A stretch of DNA of 64,000 bases from Grammothele lineata (GCA_002150815.3 NDFF03000120.1:221070-285069), one strand, 5' to 3'; shown: positions 41,744 to 54,242, numbered from the stretch's first letter. Program-made: numbers and translations. Notes: generated by a model not told the origin, from the letters alone.

Positions 41744-44700
41744 TCTTATTGCTAGCATCCCATAGCATGACTAGATTTGTTGATGTTAGAAAACTATTAT
41801 AGGCAAAGTTCCAAGTAACATACTGTCTGCATTGTTAGGTGTCTTTGCAATATCTTGCCAATCTAATATAGACTTGGGATGCAAGATTTTGTTGACGCCG
41901 TTGGTCTTTGTCACTAAATTGATAGAAATTAGAACATGCTTACAAAGTGAATATAAAAATCACTTACAGGCATAGTTGCCAGTCTTGATCTCCAAACCAA
42001 CCACATTAACACCATCTGCTGTCCTGGTCTCTCCACTAACAAAGGAGGTGGTCCAAGGAACAAGAGGATTGGCCTGGGTGACGGTGCCGTAGAAATTCCA
42101 CACCCGCTCTGTGTGATTGGCATCATCACCAACTGGCAGTATACAGACCCTCTTGTAAGTCTTGGCATCAAAGCGACCATTGTAGGTATTAGTGTAAGTC
42201 TGCTGGGTGTTGCTGGCATACACCAAACCCATCATCATGCCAATGCTTCTTTTGGTGTTTGAACTACGGTGGTGGCAGATAAACTCATCTGTAGAGGTGA
42301 CAGAGAGCTTGACAGCAGCTAAGCCATCTGTAGGAGCGCAAAGAGGGTTGTGGGTGGTGATTCCATTGCCTGCATAGGACCATATGGCCAGAAAGTCCCT
42401 GTATTGCAAATAATGTGAGCTGTAATATGTTGAAATGAATGATAAACAAATTCTCACTTGCGGTGAATGTTCTCATACAGATTGAAAATATCCTTCCAAT
42501 TAAAGGGAGTAATAGGATCCTTCTTTCTGTAGTCCAGCTCAATGGGGCTAATGACAGATTTGATTGTCAATGTCAGAATACATCATTTAAAGGAGAAACT
42601 TACGCAATGACAGGAAAGTATGCCAAAGTCTGAGCAGGGGAAGTGTCATGGTCAATGATGTAGCATTGAGCACCCCAAGGAGCGGCAACACCAGGAGTGC
42701 AAGAGCCACTGAAGTGTCAAGTTAATATATAGTAGCATATATAATAGTAGCGTAACTCACACACTGACGATGTCCTTGGGAACATCAATGGCATCATTCT
42801 CCTTGGAGGAGTCCTCTTGCTCTTCACCAGAATGATCCTGCTTGTCTGAATCATCCTCACTATTAAATGAATGACATTAGCTGTGAGCTAGAAAAACAAA
42901 TGATAGCGCACATGTCCCACCTAGGGCTGGGCTCCCTAGCCTTTTTCTTTCCCTTGTCCTTCTTGTTGAACATTGCTGATCTGTTCCTATTTCTGTGACA
43001 CATTAAGGTGAAAATAAAAAAGGATGATATACAAACACACTTCTCTTCATCTTGATATCCCTCAGAGAAGAATTTGGCCCCAGATCTGCATATATAAATT
43101 AGCTATGATAAAGGCAATGAAAGAGAATCTTACTCAGGCTTTGAGGGCTTAGTGGGAGAAGCCTGGCGCTTGCCAGAGGGAACCTCAATCCAGAAGGTGC
43201 TGCTAGCCTTAGTCTTGCCCTTGCCCTTGCTATTATGAAAGATTTATATCAGCAGTCATTGGCAGTTAAATAAAAGGCGCACTTGACAATAGAGGAGGGT
43301 TTCTCCTGTTCCTCTTCAGAACTATCATCATGCTTACTGCTAGCACAAGTAGTAAACAGACTGAGAGTGATGTAATTGAACTAGAGGTGCCTACACAACA
43401 CGAGACTTCTTCTTAGGAGAGCGCCTATATACCAGTATCAATCACCGCTGTAATTAATGCAAGACATTATTTAAACTTACTGAACATCCTGCTCCTCATC
43501 AGAAGAGTTTCTAATGACCACATTTAAAGTATGCTCAAATGTGACACTGTAAATGACTTACGGAGCTTCACGCTTAGAGGGGCGGCTCTTCAAAGGAGAG
43601 CTGCTCAACAAGTTTAGCATATAGTGAAATATGTGTCTATAATATTGCATACCTCTTATGACCAGGTGTATTCTGCTGGGCCTTCATGATAGAGCGGGGC
43701 TTGGGCTTGGTATATGACTCCTTGTCCATTCTATAACCAAATATTAGTACAGTGTTTACAGTTTAATAACAAACTTCATACTCTTCATCCTCCTCTGAGT
43801 CACTATCCTTCTGAGCAGCCTTGCGCTTGCTAGACTTCACAGTGGGTGGGAATCTAAGGTTAAATTTATTAGGACTGCCGCTTTCAACATAACTTTGTAC
43901 TCACATATCCTTGGCCTTTGTAGGCCGGCCCCTTTTTTTAGGGGACTGAGGAGGAGTCTCCACACTAGGCTGTATTAGTGCAAACATTTAAATGTATTAA
44001 TAGTGTACTCACAACTCTATATCATTGTCATTATCTTCAGACTCAGCAGGCGTAATAGAATGATGTTAGCATTTATTTTACATTATAGATGGTACACTCA
44101 CTGAGGCTTGGCAGCCTTCTTAGGGGTAGCCTTGATCTTAATTGGGGTGGCCTTGACACTCTTCTTGCTAATGTATTTATAAATATTGAATTATAGAATG
44201 ACAGAAAGTAGAATGGCTTACACAGGAGAGGGAGTTGGAGGGGTCACTGGGGGGCTGCTATGGCGGCTACGAGACCTTCTATAATAATTGATGAGTACTG
44301 TGTATAAAGAAGACTATAAAGTGAGAACTTACTTGGCCTTGGGAGTCTTCATGACCTCTAGACGGTTGTCAGGCTCATCCTCACTGCTAAAGTTGTAGTG
44401 TATAAGTATAGCTTTAAACAGTGAAAGCAGACATACTCTTCATCAGGGATGACAAAACTAGTGTCATAGTGGTCATCCCTGAAGAGAAGAGATGAGAATA
44501 TATATAAGGCAATGAAAGAACACTTACTCATCACCAGAGCGGGCCTCATCATCTCCTACAGAATCACCAGAACCCTCTTCTTCAGAATCCTGGTCCTTCC
44601 CCTCCTCTTCTTCATTGTCCTCTTCAGCCTCTGAGTCAGGCACAATTTCAGGGCTAAAAGATAAATGAGAATAGACAACTGGTATATAAAATATAATACA

Positions 44701-45609
44701 CACCTCTTAGGCTGCTTGCGGCCCCTAGTAGGAGCCCCACCCTTGCCACTGGCTGGCTTACCCCGCTTGGCCTTTTGGTTTCTAATGGCGGTAGTCTGCC
44801 TTGTAACCCTTCTGGCATTATGTGAGCAATGCAAAATCCACAAAAAGATGACATACTTGGGAGCAACTAAGGCGACCTCCTTGGCCTGAGACTTCTTGGT
44901 GCTAGCTTTAGGAGGCATGTTGTAAGAGGAGTGAATAAAGGGAGATAAAGGATGAGAGCTTGAGAGGGAGATTGACAGAGATGGGGGATGCAAAAAAAGA
45001 GTAGGTGGGGGACGGATGAAGAAAGAGGTGTTTATAAAGAGCCTGCCTGCCCCAAAAAAAGAATCGTATGAGGTTGCCCCAACCCCAAAGACTTGAGTCT
45101 CCAAGACATTTTTTCTGCCGCCAATCAGTCTCATATTGGGGCTTGGAGACACAAGCGAGAAATATGAAATGGCAATCTCTAGGCACCAGTGAACACTCTC
45201 TTTGTCTTTCAACTCTGCTTTACCACACAATATATATTGCAGGCCTCTACTCTAAAGTTTGAGCACATATTTTGTGGTTTGAGATGGAAGTGTGTATAGA
45301 GAAAAAACAAGCTTTTGATAAAGTTGAGAGAAGGACAAGAAGGCGGTTATGTGATGTGAGATTTGAAATAGAAAGTCTAGAAGGCCAAGCCATTTGAAAT
45401 ATCAATGACGCAGCATGTTTGGCTCCTCTAAAAATAAGGTACTTGAAGCCTAGAACTTTGAGGTGCCTCCCCTACTCACCTCCTCTTTTAACTTGGCCAA
45501 CTTGGACTGCCGCCTACTGCCTCCCCCTTCTATCAACTACACTGCACCTCACTATATTTCTTACTTTCAAGAATACACCTTCCTATAATGATCTACCACC
45601 CTCAACTTT

Positions 45610-46829
45610 ATGCAGGCCGAGAGAAGTACAGTAAGTGTTCATTTATGCAGCCTTACTATCACATCTAAAATATACTAGCTCCTATCTTGCAGACACTATT
45701 AGCAGGATATCAAAAGGAGAAAGTTTGGATGCAGCAGCTGGCTAGCGTCAATGAAGTGAGTTGATTTACTGGATCATGTGTACTTGAGCTACTAAAGACG
45801 CTTAGTTTCCCAAGTTGATGTCTATTGCCACTATTGCCACCAATTCCAGTGCATCTAAGCTGAACTTGGTATATGGTCATCCTCTTGGAGATGGGGCTAT
45901 GGAGGAAATAGTTTTGAGGGTGCAAGGGTACTTGGTGGAGTCTAAGCTACCTCCGCTGCGCAAGATGGAGTGAGTACACTTTTTATTATATATAGCTACA
46001 GCTACAACTTCATATTAGTATCCCCCGCAACCGCAACTTCCTTCTCAATCTCAAACAAGAAGCTACCATCACCGGTCTTGGAGCAGAGGGGTTTGAAGCT
46101 GCAGTTCAAGGGGCTATGGCTATATATCAGGCCTTTCAAGCCAAGATTTCTGCTCTAGGTGGCCAGCTGAGAGACTGGAACCCCAGCTATGATGGTAGTG
46201 ACTTGGCATTGACCTTTGGTAACCGGTATCTCACCAAGGAGAATGAGAAGGGACTTGATCAAGTGGTGGACATTTCTAAGCATGTTGATCCCTTTCATGT
46301 GCTCTCTCCCTTGCTACGGCTAGAGGTGCACACCACAGACAATGTGGTGGAGTATTGGGAAAAGCGTGTAGAGGACTACAAGTAAGCACATTTTGCTATT
46401 ATATTCATCAATATATTCATTAGGCATTTCAGGGAGAGCTTTCACAGTATCAATCCCAATAGCATCAATGCTACCAACTTGGTAGAGCTGCAGGTCTCTT
46501 TTATGGCTATCAAGGTGAAGAGAGGAGAATATATCTTCCTGCCCAAGTTGCGCTCTATCTGTGTTCTAGACAGAATTGTTGAGAAGGTAAATATTCATGC
46601 ATGAATATTAAATAGGAAGCTGATAAATATATTGTATTGCTAGGACTACAACACTGCAGCTATCAAGACTCTAGCTAAAAAACCAGTATCCCCTATGAAG
46701 AAGATGAAGCGCAAAGTTGGATATGGACAGGAGGCAGAGGATGCTGGCTTAGAGGCTGAACATGCTATGAAGAAGTTGTGTTTGATAGAGCAGAGGGATG
46801 CTTCAAAGGACATCAATATGCTTTCTTAA
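45610..46829 (+). CDS. Unrecognised six-exon gene (316 residues)
   Basis: Exons 45610-45630, 45693-45755, 45806-45969, 46019-46381, 46433-46586 and 46644-46829. All introns are GT...AG, phases match, and the sum is exactly 317 codons with the stop. The protein includes a predicted helical stretch (LLAGYQKEKVWMQQLASVNE), VYGHPLGDGAMEEIVLRVQG, FGNRYLTKENEKGLDQVVDI and a basic nuclear-type segment near the end (KKMKRKVGYG). Family not recognised. It is convergent with the TET/JBP-like gene, with 161 bases between stops. Its place between two transposon-linked genes suggests cargo rather than a standard host gene. Confidence 0.6.
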
Positions 46830-46990
46830 TATGTTCTGCCTTGCTTGTCAATATTTTGTATATTATCTACTTATAATCGCACTACTGCAGTGTTTAAGCT
46901 AAACTGTGTTGTAAAACTTGGACAAAATCAACTTTATAGAACTCAAAGTAAGTAATATGTCATCTAGTTTGGAGCATAAACATTATCCTG

Positions 46991-49900
46991 CTAGTGTCCC
47001 ATATTCTCCTTCCACCTCTGCCCTCCTTTATCAGTATGTAATACCATAGAAGCACGGCGTCCAGTATAAGGAAGATTGAAGTGTGTAATATCAGAAGATA
47101 AAAAGAGGACAATGTCCCCATTCTGCAAAGGCAGAACAACTCCAGGCTCATAAAGGCAGAGCTCTCCGCCTTCAAAATCACCTATAGGCAGCACCAAGCA
47201 GGCTATAAAGTCATTCTGATCCCTATGACCCTCAGAGCAGGCATTGATGTTAATGACAAGGCCTGAAAAGGGGTGCTGAGGATGGTGCTGTCCACCTGGA
47301 AGGGCCTCAGCCACCATCTCTAGCTCCCCATACACTTCTGGGAAGTGGCTTTGAATCTGAATATTATTAAAGTTAGCAATAGTACAAAAATTGTGATAAA
47401 GACATACCTTCTTTGCAATCCACTGGAATACTTCCTCCATAGCATTGCAAAAGTGAGTATACTCCTCATGATAGTTGTGATGCTCCTTGGTGATGTAAGG
47501 GGATCTCTGAGTGATGTTAGCGCGGGTAGAGTCCTTGTGCTGCAGGCAGTAGGGATGAACATGTGTAGGAGCACCGTCCCCCTGCCCCACCAGGTTAGCT
47601 GACAAATGATTGAAGATAATAGAAACCACTCACCTGAAGGCAATATCTACCATAGCAACCAAAGTGAATGGTCTTGAAATCAAAGTCAGGGCCGTCGCTT
47701 GCGTCGAAGTGATCAAGCTCTAGCGCAAAACAGGTAGCCAAAACATGCTCCAAATTCTCCTTAAGCTTAGGAGGCATGTCGCTAGCTAGAAAAGCAATAG
47801 GCTTGTTGTCTCTGTCTTCTAAAAGCAGATCTTGCCTACATCAAAAGTTAGCTATGCGGTCAACAGAAAATCAAGAACTTACGACGCAAAGAAATTATGA
47901 GCTACATGAGCATAAGTCTTGCCATCTCTCACTCCCTGCTCATTAAACATCTTGGTGAACTAGAAACAAGTAAGTAGGAGTAGCTATGCAAATATAGGCA
48001 CACTCACCTTGCCAGATAGACGTTCAATTGAAGTGGTGCCCCTAGCCTCATTCACAAGCGCTATCTGCTTGTGCGTCCACTCCTTCCTCCATTTTGTCCT
48101 CTCCTCTTCTGTTAACTTGTCAGCGTGAGGCAGCATTGTAGGGTTAGACTTATGAGCCTCAGCATCCAAGTGAAATGGCATGGTGATTGTATGTAAATGC
48201 CGTGGAGGAGCAGGAGTGGCGGTAGAAAATTGAGTCTGAAGTGGAGGTAAAAGAGCAGGCTGAGAAAGAAACGGTGTATAAGAGGGTTGGCGAGGGAGAG
48301 CTAATGGAAAGAGCGCAGGATTAATCATGTGGAATGCAAAATCAACGGCGCTGGAAGCAGCAAGAGCTTGGGCTGAGTTTTCAAAGTCGAAATAATCCCT
48401 CCAAATAGCCCCATGGGGCCAAATTCCAAAGTCTCTGCTTAAAATGAGCACTGTACAAGACATAAATTAAATATGACTCACCCAGTCTTCAGCTGGTTCA
48501 GATAAACGCGCATAGTAATGAGATCTGAACAGGGTATAACAGAAGGTAGACCCAAGGCGATTCTCCTGACTTCAGAGAGAACGCATGGCAGAGAAAGGGG
48601 AATCTGTTGGGCAATGTAGCCAAGAAGAGGGAGAAGTCTATCAGCAATGATTTTGCCAGTCTTGTTTGCTACAAAGAGAGACTAAGTCAGTATATGTCCG
48701 CCAGATGCAGGAGAGACTTACAAGTGTCTGGGTTAATGATATTGAAGCCAATAGATGCTGCAATATCCCAGTTCATGGTTTTTGAAACATCGGTGTAGCG
48801 GTTTTTTGCTGCTATAACAGCAAGAAGATAGAACGACCCTATTAGAAAGTCAAAGTTAGATTGTGAACGTATGTAGTGTCAAGCACTTACCGCCATTGGC
48901 CAACATACCTAGGCGGCGTCCACAAGCCACCATGTCACTAAATCCTCTGGACTCCAGGTTTTGCACCTCTGAGGCGATGTATTTGGCATATAGAACACCA
49001 ATATTAATCTTATCTTGAGTCATGATGCTGAGAAAGGCGATGAGCGCAGAGCGGTATACAAAATCAACAGAGTTACTTACTCATCGACTTTCAAGGCGAG
49101 TAGGACCATATTGACTAGGTTGGCAAAGTCCTGCCCCACCTTCATCTGAGCGCCAATAATACAGCGGTGGGTGAGAGAAAGTAGAGAGTCGTTTTGGAAG
49201 GTGTCTAGAGTCTGGCGCCAAGGAGTGCGGTCAACCAGAGCCTTAAGGCCAGCAACCTAGGCCTGGCAAGCAGGTTTTTCTGGGTCACCGCTCTCTCCAA
49301 GGGTCAAGTCCAAAATGAACTGCTTAGAAAACTCATGGAGAGTGGGGTTGACACCCTTAGAGATAGCCCACTCGACGTCATCAGACTAGAAGATCAAATC
49401 ATGAGTGTATAAAAATATCATCACAACTGAACGCACTCACCTGAGACTGTTGGGTATCAGGATTCAAGTCCTGGTGAACTAGAAATCAGTAGATTAAGTG
49501 GACATAGTAATAGAAGTGCGCACCTGCTTAACCTTCTTGAGAGGCTGAGAACCTCTAGCATCTATAGGATCCTTCTTCCTCTTCCCAGAGGTAGAGGACT
49601 TCTGATGCCTAGCAGAAGTAGCTATAGTGTGCCTGACACTGTAAACCTCAGGACTAGGACTAGGACTTCTCTCTAAAGCTGGAAAGGGAGGAGGTAGAGT
49701 AGGAGGAGAAGGTGTAGGGCACTGCAGAGAATTTAATCAAAATTGAATAGAGATATCACTACAGAAGAGTCAAACTCACTGTAGATTCAGCCATTTCAAG
49801 AACTCCTTGTTCAGGAGAAGGAGTAATGATAGCTAGGCTGAGAGGATCTGGGCTAGGAGGAGCTGGGAGAGGAGGCTGGGCTGGGGGAACTGCCAGCAAA

Positions 49901-50452
49901 GCGGCGCTGCTGGCACCAGCTGCATCTTCAGACACCTAAGAAGTGATCAGTTCTGAGGAGCTAACAACTGAGAATAGCTTACAGAGGGAGTAGAAGGCCC
50001 AGCAAGTTGTTGGCACTCCAAGTGTAGTCTATTCTGAAAGTCCTGTAGGCCAGAGAGGAGCGCTGTAGGAACAGACTCAAGGGCCTTAGCTAGGAGCAGA
50101 AGCTCCTCTGGCTGCACAGTGAGCATTGGAAACTGAAAAGAGATCAGTTCTTTAGCAATGGATGTGGCAGAAGAAGACCTACCAAGAAGTAGTGAAGGGC
50201 TGCTTGGAGACCGTGGCGGTTGCAAGGAGAGAGCAGGGCCACAGCCACAGCCATACTCCAACTTGTGACACTCTACTTCTAAGAGCCACTGCTTTTCAGG
50301 AGCACTTGCTGGACAAATCCCACATGCAAGATAGATACAAGACATTTCATTAAGAAGACATAACTATTACATGGAAAGTGTACAGGTATACATGATATAT
50401 ATGGGGCGAAAACCTGCTCATGGCTAGCATCAAGGGGAGGTTTCATAGCCAT
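46991..50452 (-). CDS. Large gene ending in a TET/JBP-like 2OG-Fe(II) dioxygenase domain
   Basis: About 15 exons from ATG 50452 (MAMKPPLDASHEQ). A Pro/Ser-rich N-terminus (CPTPSPPTLPPPFPALERSP, GKRKKDP) leads to a globular middle (VACGRRLGMLANGGSFYLLA, NWDIAASIGFNIINPD, LLGYIAQQIPLSL), then KLTEEERTKWRKEWTHKQIA and the catalytic domain in the last exons. That domain reads PFSGLVININACSEGHRDQN, GDFEGGELCLYEPG, LQNGDIVLFLSSDITHFN, GRRASMVLHTD. The iron ligands would be His (47227-47225), Asp (47221-47219) and His (47083-47081), and the Arg of GRRAS binds 2-oxoglutarate. By family it would oxidise 5-methylpyrimidines in DNA or RNA. A TAG at 49259-49257 (after KPACQA) breaks the frame, so this copy may be dead or may give only the downstream part. 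Exons upstream of 49.8 kb are less certain. Confidence 0.6.
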
Positions 50453-50529
50453 GTTACACAACGGAAACCTTCATAGAGCTGGAGTGCTCATGAAGAGCAT
50501 GGAAGCAAGAGGAATGGTGACGTCCCAGC

Positions 50530-52660
50530 CACATTGGGGGCCGGGAACATCAGCAGAGATCGGAGGAGATGCAACAGGAGCAGACTCACTAAACACAGCC
50601 TCAACCGTTGCGTTCCGGATGCACTTCGCGCGGCATGCAGTTTGACGGGGAGGGGAGAGGTCAGGGGAATGGAACGTACAAAAAAAGGAAACGTTCCGGG
50701 CCCGTTGGGGCCCGGCGTCGTCAGCGGTGGCGGGAAGGAGGGAGGCGGCGGCGGACTCACCATCAACGGCGCCGGCGGCGCGTTTGGCGTCCATGTCGCG
50801 CGGCGTGTGGTTCGACGGGGAGAGGAGAGGTCAGGGGGATGGGACATACAAAAAAAGGAAATGTTCCGGGCCCGTTGGGGCCCGGCGTCGTCAGCGGCGG
50901 CGGGAGGGAGGCGGCGGCGGGCTTACCAAGGAGAGCGCCGACGGCGCGTTTGGCGTCCGTTTCGCGTGGCCTGTGGCCCCACGGGAGGAGAAAAGGAAAA
51001 GGGGGCGGGGCGTACAAAAAAAAGTGTTGCGGGCCCGTTGGGTTCCGGCTTCGTCTGTGGGGGACGCGGCAGAGGCGAGCTGAGATGTTGGCGACGACAG
51101 CGGGCTTGCCGGCGGGTGACGGCGTTGGCGATCGCCAGCGGCTGGCCTGCGGGCCGTTTTGCTTGCGGCCATGTGCGGGAGGGAGGGGGGCGTCGTCGGA
51201 GAGCGTCGGGGGTGCGAAAGACGAGGGCGGGGGTGCAGAGGACGGGGGCGGGGGCGCAGAAGACGGGGACGGGGGCGCTGAGGACGAGGGCGGGCAGGAG
51301 GGAGAGCCGGGCTTCGGATAGGGTGGGAGTTACCAGCCACTCGTCTCCAGGCGCTGGAGGCGATTTTTCGGCGTCTAAAAAGTGGCCAAATCGAGCAGCG
51401 ATCTCCCGTAACGGAGATCGCTGCTCGATTTGGCCACTTTTTAGACGCCGAAATAGGGCACGTGCAGTTTGGACTTCGCAACGCTGCGCATCCCTCTCCC
51501 GCATCCCTCTGCAGCCCCGCCCTCGTCCTCTGCAGCCCCGCCCTCGTCTTCTGCGCCCCCGCCCCCGTCCTCTGCACCCCCGCCCTCGTCTTCCGCACCC
51601 CCCGACGCCCTCCGACGACGCCCCCCTCCCTCCCGCATGTGGCCGCACGCAAACCGGCCCGTGGGCTCGTCGCTGGCGATCGCCAACGCCGTCACCCGCT
51701 CGCCCGCCCTCCCTCGTCCTCTGTACCCCCGCCCCCGTCCTCTGCGCCCCCGCCCTCGTCTTCTGTACCCCTGACGCCCTCCGACGATGCCCCCCTCCCT
51801 CCCGCACGTGGCCGCACGCGAAACGGCCCGCGGGCCCGCCACTGGTGATCGCCAACGCCGTCACCCGCTCGCCCGCCCTCCCTCGTCCCCTGTGTCCCCG
51901 CCCCCGTCCTCTGCGCCCCCGCCCTTGTATTTCGACAGCCCCGACGCTCCCCGACGACATCCCCTTCCCTCCCGGATGTGGCCGCACGCTAAACGGCCCG
52001 CGAGCTCCCCACTGACGGTCGCCAGCAAGATCACGCGCTTGCGTGTTCTAGCACCAAGGTCCCCGCCAGCTTCCGCCCGCCCCTGCTGCCTCCTCCACTG
52101 ACGAAGCCGCGCCCCAACGGGCCCGAAACAACTCTTTTTTGTACGTCCCGCCCTCCCCTTTCAATTCCCTTCCCATGGAGCCACATGCCGCGCGATACGG
52201 ACGTCAAACGCGCCGTCGGCGCTCTCCTTGGTAAGTCCGCCGCCGCCTCCCTCCTTCCCGCCGCCACTGACGACGCCGGGCCCCAACGGGCCCGGAACGT
52301 TTCCTTTTTTTTGTATGCCCCGCCCCTTCTGCCTCTCCTCTCCACGTCGAACCACACGCCACGCAAAACGGACGCCAAACGCGCCGCTGGCGCCGTTGAT
52401 GGTGAGTCCGCCGCCGCCTCCCTCCTTCCCGCCACCACTGACGACGCCGGGCCCCAACGGGCCCGGAACGTTTCCTTTTTTTTGTACGTTCCATTCCCCT
52501 GACCTCTCCCCTCCCCGTCAAACCACACACCGCGCGAAATGCACCTGGAACGCGCTGCCGGCGCTGCTCTTCGTGAGTCTGCCCGCCTTCGCTGCCCTTG
52601 TTGCTGCTCCGCCCCGCTGACATTCCTAGCCCCCAATGGGGCTGGAACGTCTCTTCTTTT
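50530..52660. repeat. GC-rich island of tandem units in inverted arrangement
   Basis: Very GC-rich DNA inside AT-rich flanks. Left side (50640-51060): about 187-bp units in tandem, each with a run of A, CGTTCCGGGCCCGTTGGGGC and GCGTCGTCAGCGG. Right side (52100-52640): the same units inverted. Between them, about 170-bp units occur once inverted (about 51110-51300) and three times direct (about 51545-52040), each with CCCTCCCTCCCGCATGTGGC and GATCGCCAACGCCGTCACC-like blocks. Long open frames on both strands here are by-products of low stop frequency and repetition. It lies between the starts of the TET/JBP-like gene and F-box gene 1 and could also act as their promoter region. Confidence 0.8.
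51366..51453. repeat. 88-base near-perfect hairpin
   Basis: TTTCGGCGTCTA and TAGACGCCGAAA ends, arms AAAGTGGCCAAATCGAGCAG / CTGCTCGATTTGGCCACTTT, and loop CGTAAC inside GATCTCC...GGAGATC. It is homologous in layout to the hairpins in copies A and B and may itself be a palindromic MITE. Confidence 0.85.
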
Positions 52661-53170
52661 TTGCATGTGGTGCTACTCCACCCCCTTACCACTCCGTCAA
52701 GCGTAGCACCATGCAAATCTGGTGCCAGATGCGTCGTCGGCATCGTTCTGACGAGCGCCCACGATCCTTGCCTGCATAGTTATAATGTACAATATTGGTC
52801 CATGCCCACTGTTCTGTATAGTATGTAGTTATGCAAATAACAGTTTTGGCCTCAACGCTATTGTGTGATACATGACCTAGCATGAGTTTCTTCCACTGCA
52901 TAACGTTTAGTTGGCCTAAGAGGCGTCAATGCAAGTGTGTGTCTCCAGTCCTTATCAAACTTGATCTGCAACCACTATCACCAACTCAGTGCTGTATGTG
53001 CTGCTGCTCTCTACCCCTATACACACTAATGTATTTCTAACTGAGCTAGGTCTTTGCCTACCCCAGGTAGATGGGTTACATGCAGTGTGTCCAATGCATT
53101 TTGTCTAAAGTGTTCTTAGATTCAGTTCAACTGCTGGTATCCTGCTTTGCCCACTGTATATCTATCTACC
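52661..53170. other. Upstream region of F-box gene 1
   Basis: No gene supported. AT-richer sequence leading to the ATG at 53171, with no repeat recognised. Confidence 0.3.
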
Positions 53171-54242
53171 ATGCCTCAACAGGTGAGTACTTGCTCTGTG
53201 TAGGATCTCTGATGAGTACTTATGCATGTATATGTCTAGACTGTTCAGATGATCTCTAAGCCCACCACTGCTCAAACTCTAGCCCATGACACCATCTTCT
53301 TGATCTTAGAGACACTGAAGCAGCAGATCCTCTGGGAGCAGCTTCAAAACCTCCCTATTGGAAACCAGCTGAAGGCCCCTTATTCCTGGATTGTTGGGGC
53401 TATGACTTGCCAGCGCTGGTGGTCAGTTGCCCTGCAAGCTTCTTCTCTCTGGGCGATCATCGACATAGGCGACCGCTTCCCCACCTCTACTATGCTCAGC
53501 ACCATTCTTGCCAAGTCCAATGCATACCCCCTCACCATCTCAATCTCTTCCACTCAGTCCTCCATTCCTGCCTATGTCAGAGACCTGATTATGCCCAGCT
53601 CCTCCCGCCTTGCTGGTCTAGTTCTTCCCTCCATCAGTCATTTCCCAACTCTCTTCCAATCTTCTATGCCATCTCTTCTCTCCCTCACCATGCTAGGCAA
53701 CAACAGAGCGTCCTCCTTTGTTGCTCAAAACTTCCCCAACCTCACGACACTCGACTTGTCCCACGCCGCCCAGTTTCCTCTCCCCAATATCTCGCTTTGG
53801 CCCCACCTCGTCACGCTTCGTCTTCACAGTCCCACTTACCCCGGCGGTCCAAACGCCGTTTTAAACGACTTCGTCCGCCAGATCCGTAACGCAAAAACCC
53901 TCCAAGAGCTCAGCATCATGGGCAGAATTCCCATGGTGTTTCCAGAGGTGAATGAGGACTTGGTGACGCCCCTGTCTTTGACGTCTCTGCATCTGGAGGA
54001 TCATAGGAACGGCGGCGCCGCCCTTTCTGCTTTTCTAAGCAACTTCACCTTCCCATTCTTGGAGGAGCTGTCTCTCACGTCTATCGGTGAACGACTCCAT
54101 GCCCGCGAGCCCATGCGCGCTGCCCTCCTCGCCTTCCACCCTTCAGTTCAGCACAACTGGGACAATTCGACGTTCCCCCAATTCGACTCCTTCACCCACC
54201 TCTACATCGAGTATGACTATCCTGCAGGGGAGCATCTCTTGT

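Larger units (their letters stand above)
39315..44918 (-). pseudogene. Many-exon gene of unknown function, split by Helitron-like copy A
   Basis: Start ATG at 44918 (MPPKASTKKSQAKEVALVAP). About 18 or more small exons follow, for example 44918-44857, 44811-44704, 44653-44528, then a series down to 42.8 kb. The N-terminal half alternates basic (TRGRKQPKR, SPTKPSKPE) and acidic (SEAEEDNEEEEGKDQDSEEE) runs, which suggests a nuclear, chromatin- or DNA-associated protein. From about 42.7 kb a conserved-looking domain begins: WGAQCYIIDHDTSPAQTLAY, PFNWKDIFNLYENIHR, FLAIWSYAGNGITTHNPLCA, KRVCILPVGDDANHTERVWN. Copy A (39629-41743) interrupts the last exon after WDASNK; without it the frame runs on as MVMKRLTRNKGWDINDPF and QPGDLCVVYYNVSCYVP to the stop at 39315. 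Family not recognised. Confidence 0.55.

Noticed and set aside
50534..52015. A 493-codon plus-strand ORF and long minus-strand ORFs in the GC-rich island
   Set aside because: They overlap in several frames on both strands, follow the tandem repeat period and are rich in Arg/Gly/Pro; the low stop frequency of GC-rich DNA explains them.
41744..52660. KDZ or other DDE transposase expected next to a TET/JBP gene
   Set aside because: I read the genes here and found no Cys-rich KDZ core, SWIM motif or other transposase; the link to KDZ is not supported in this window.
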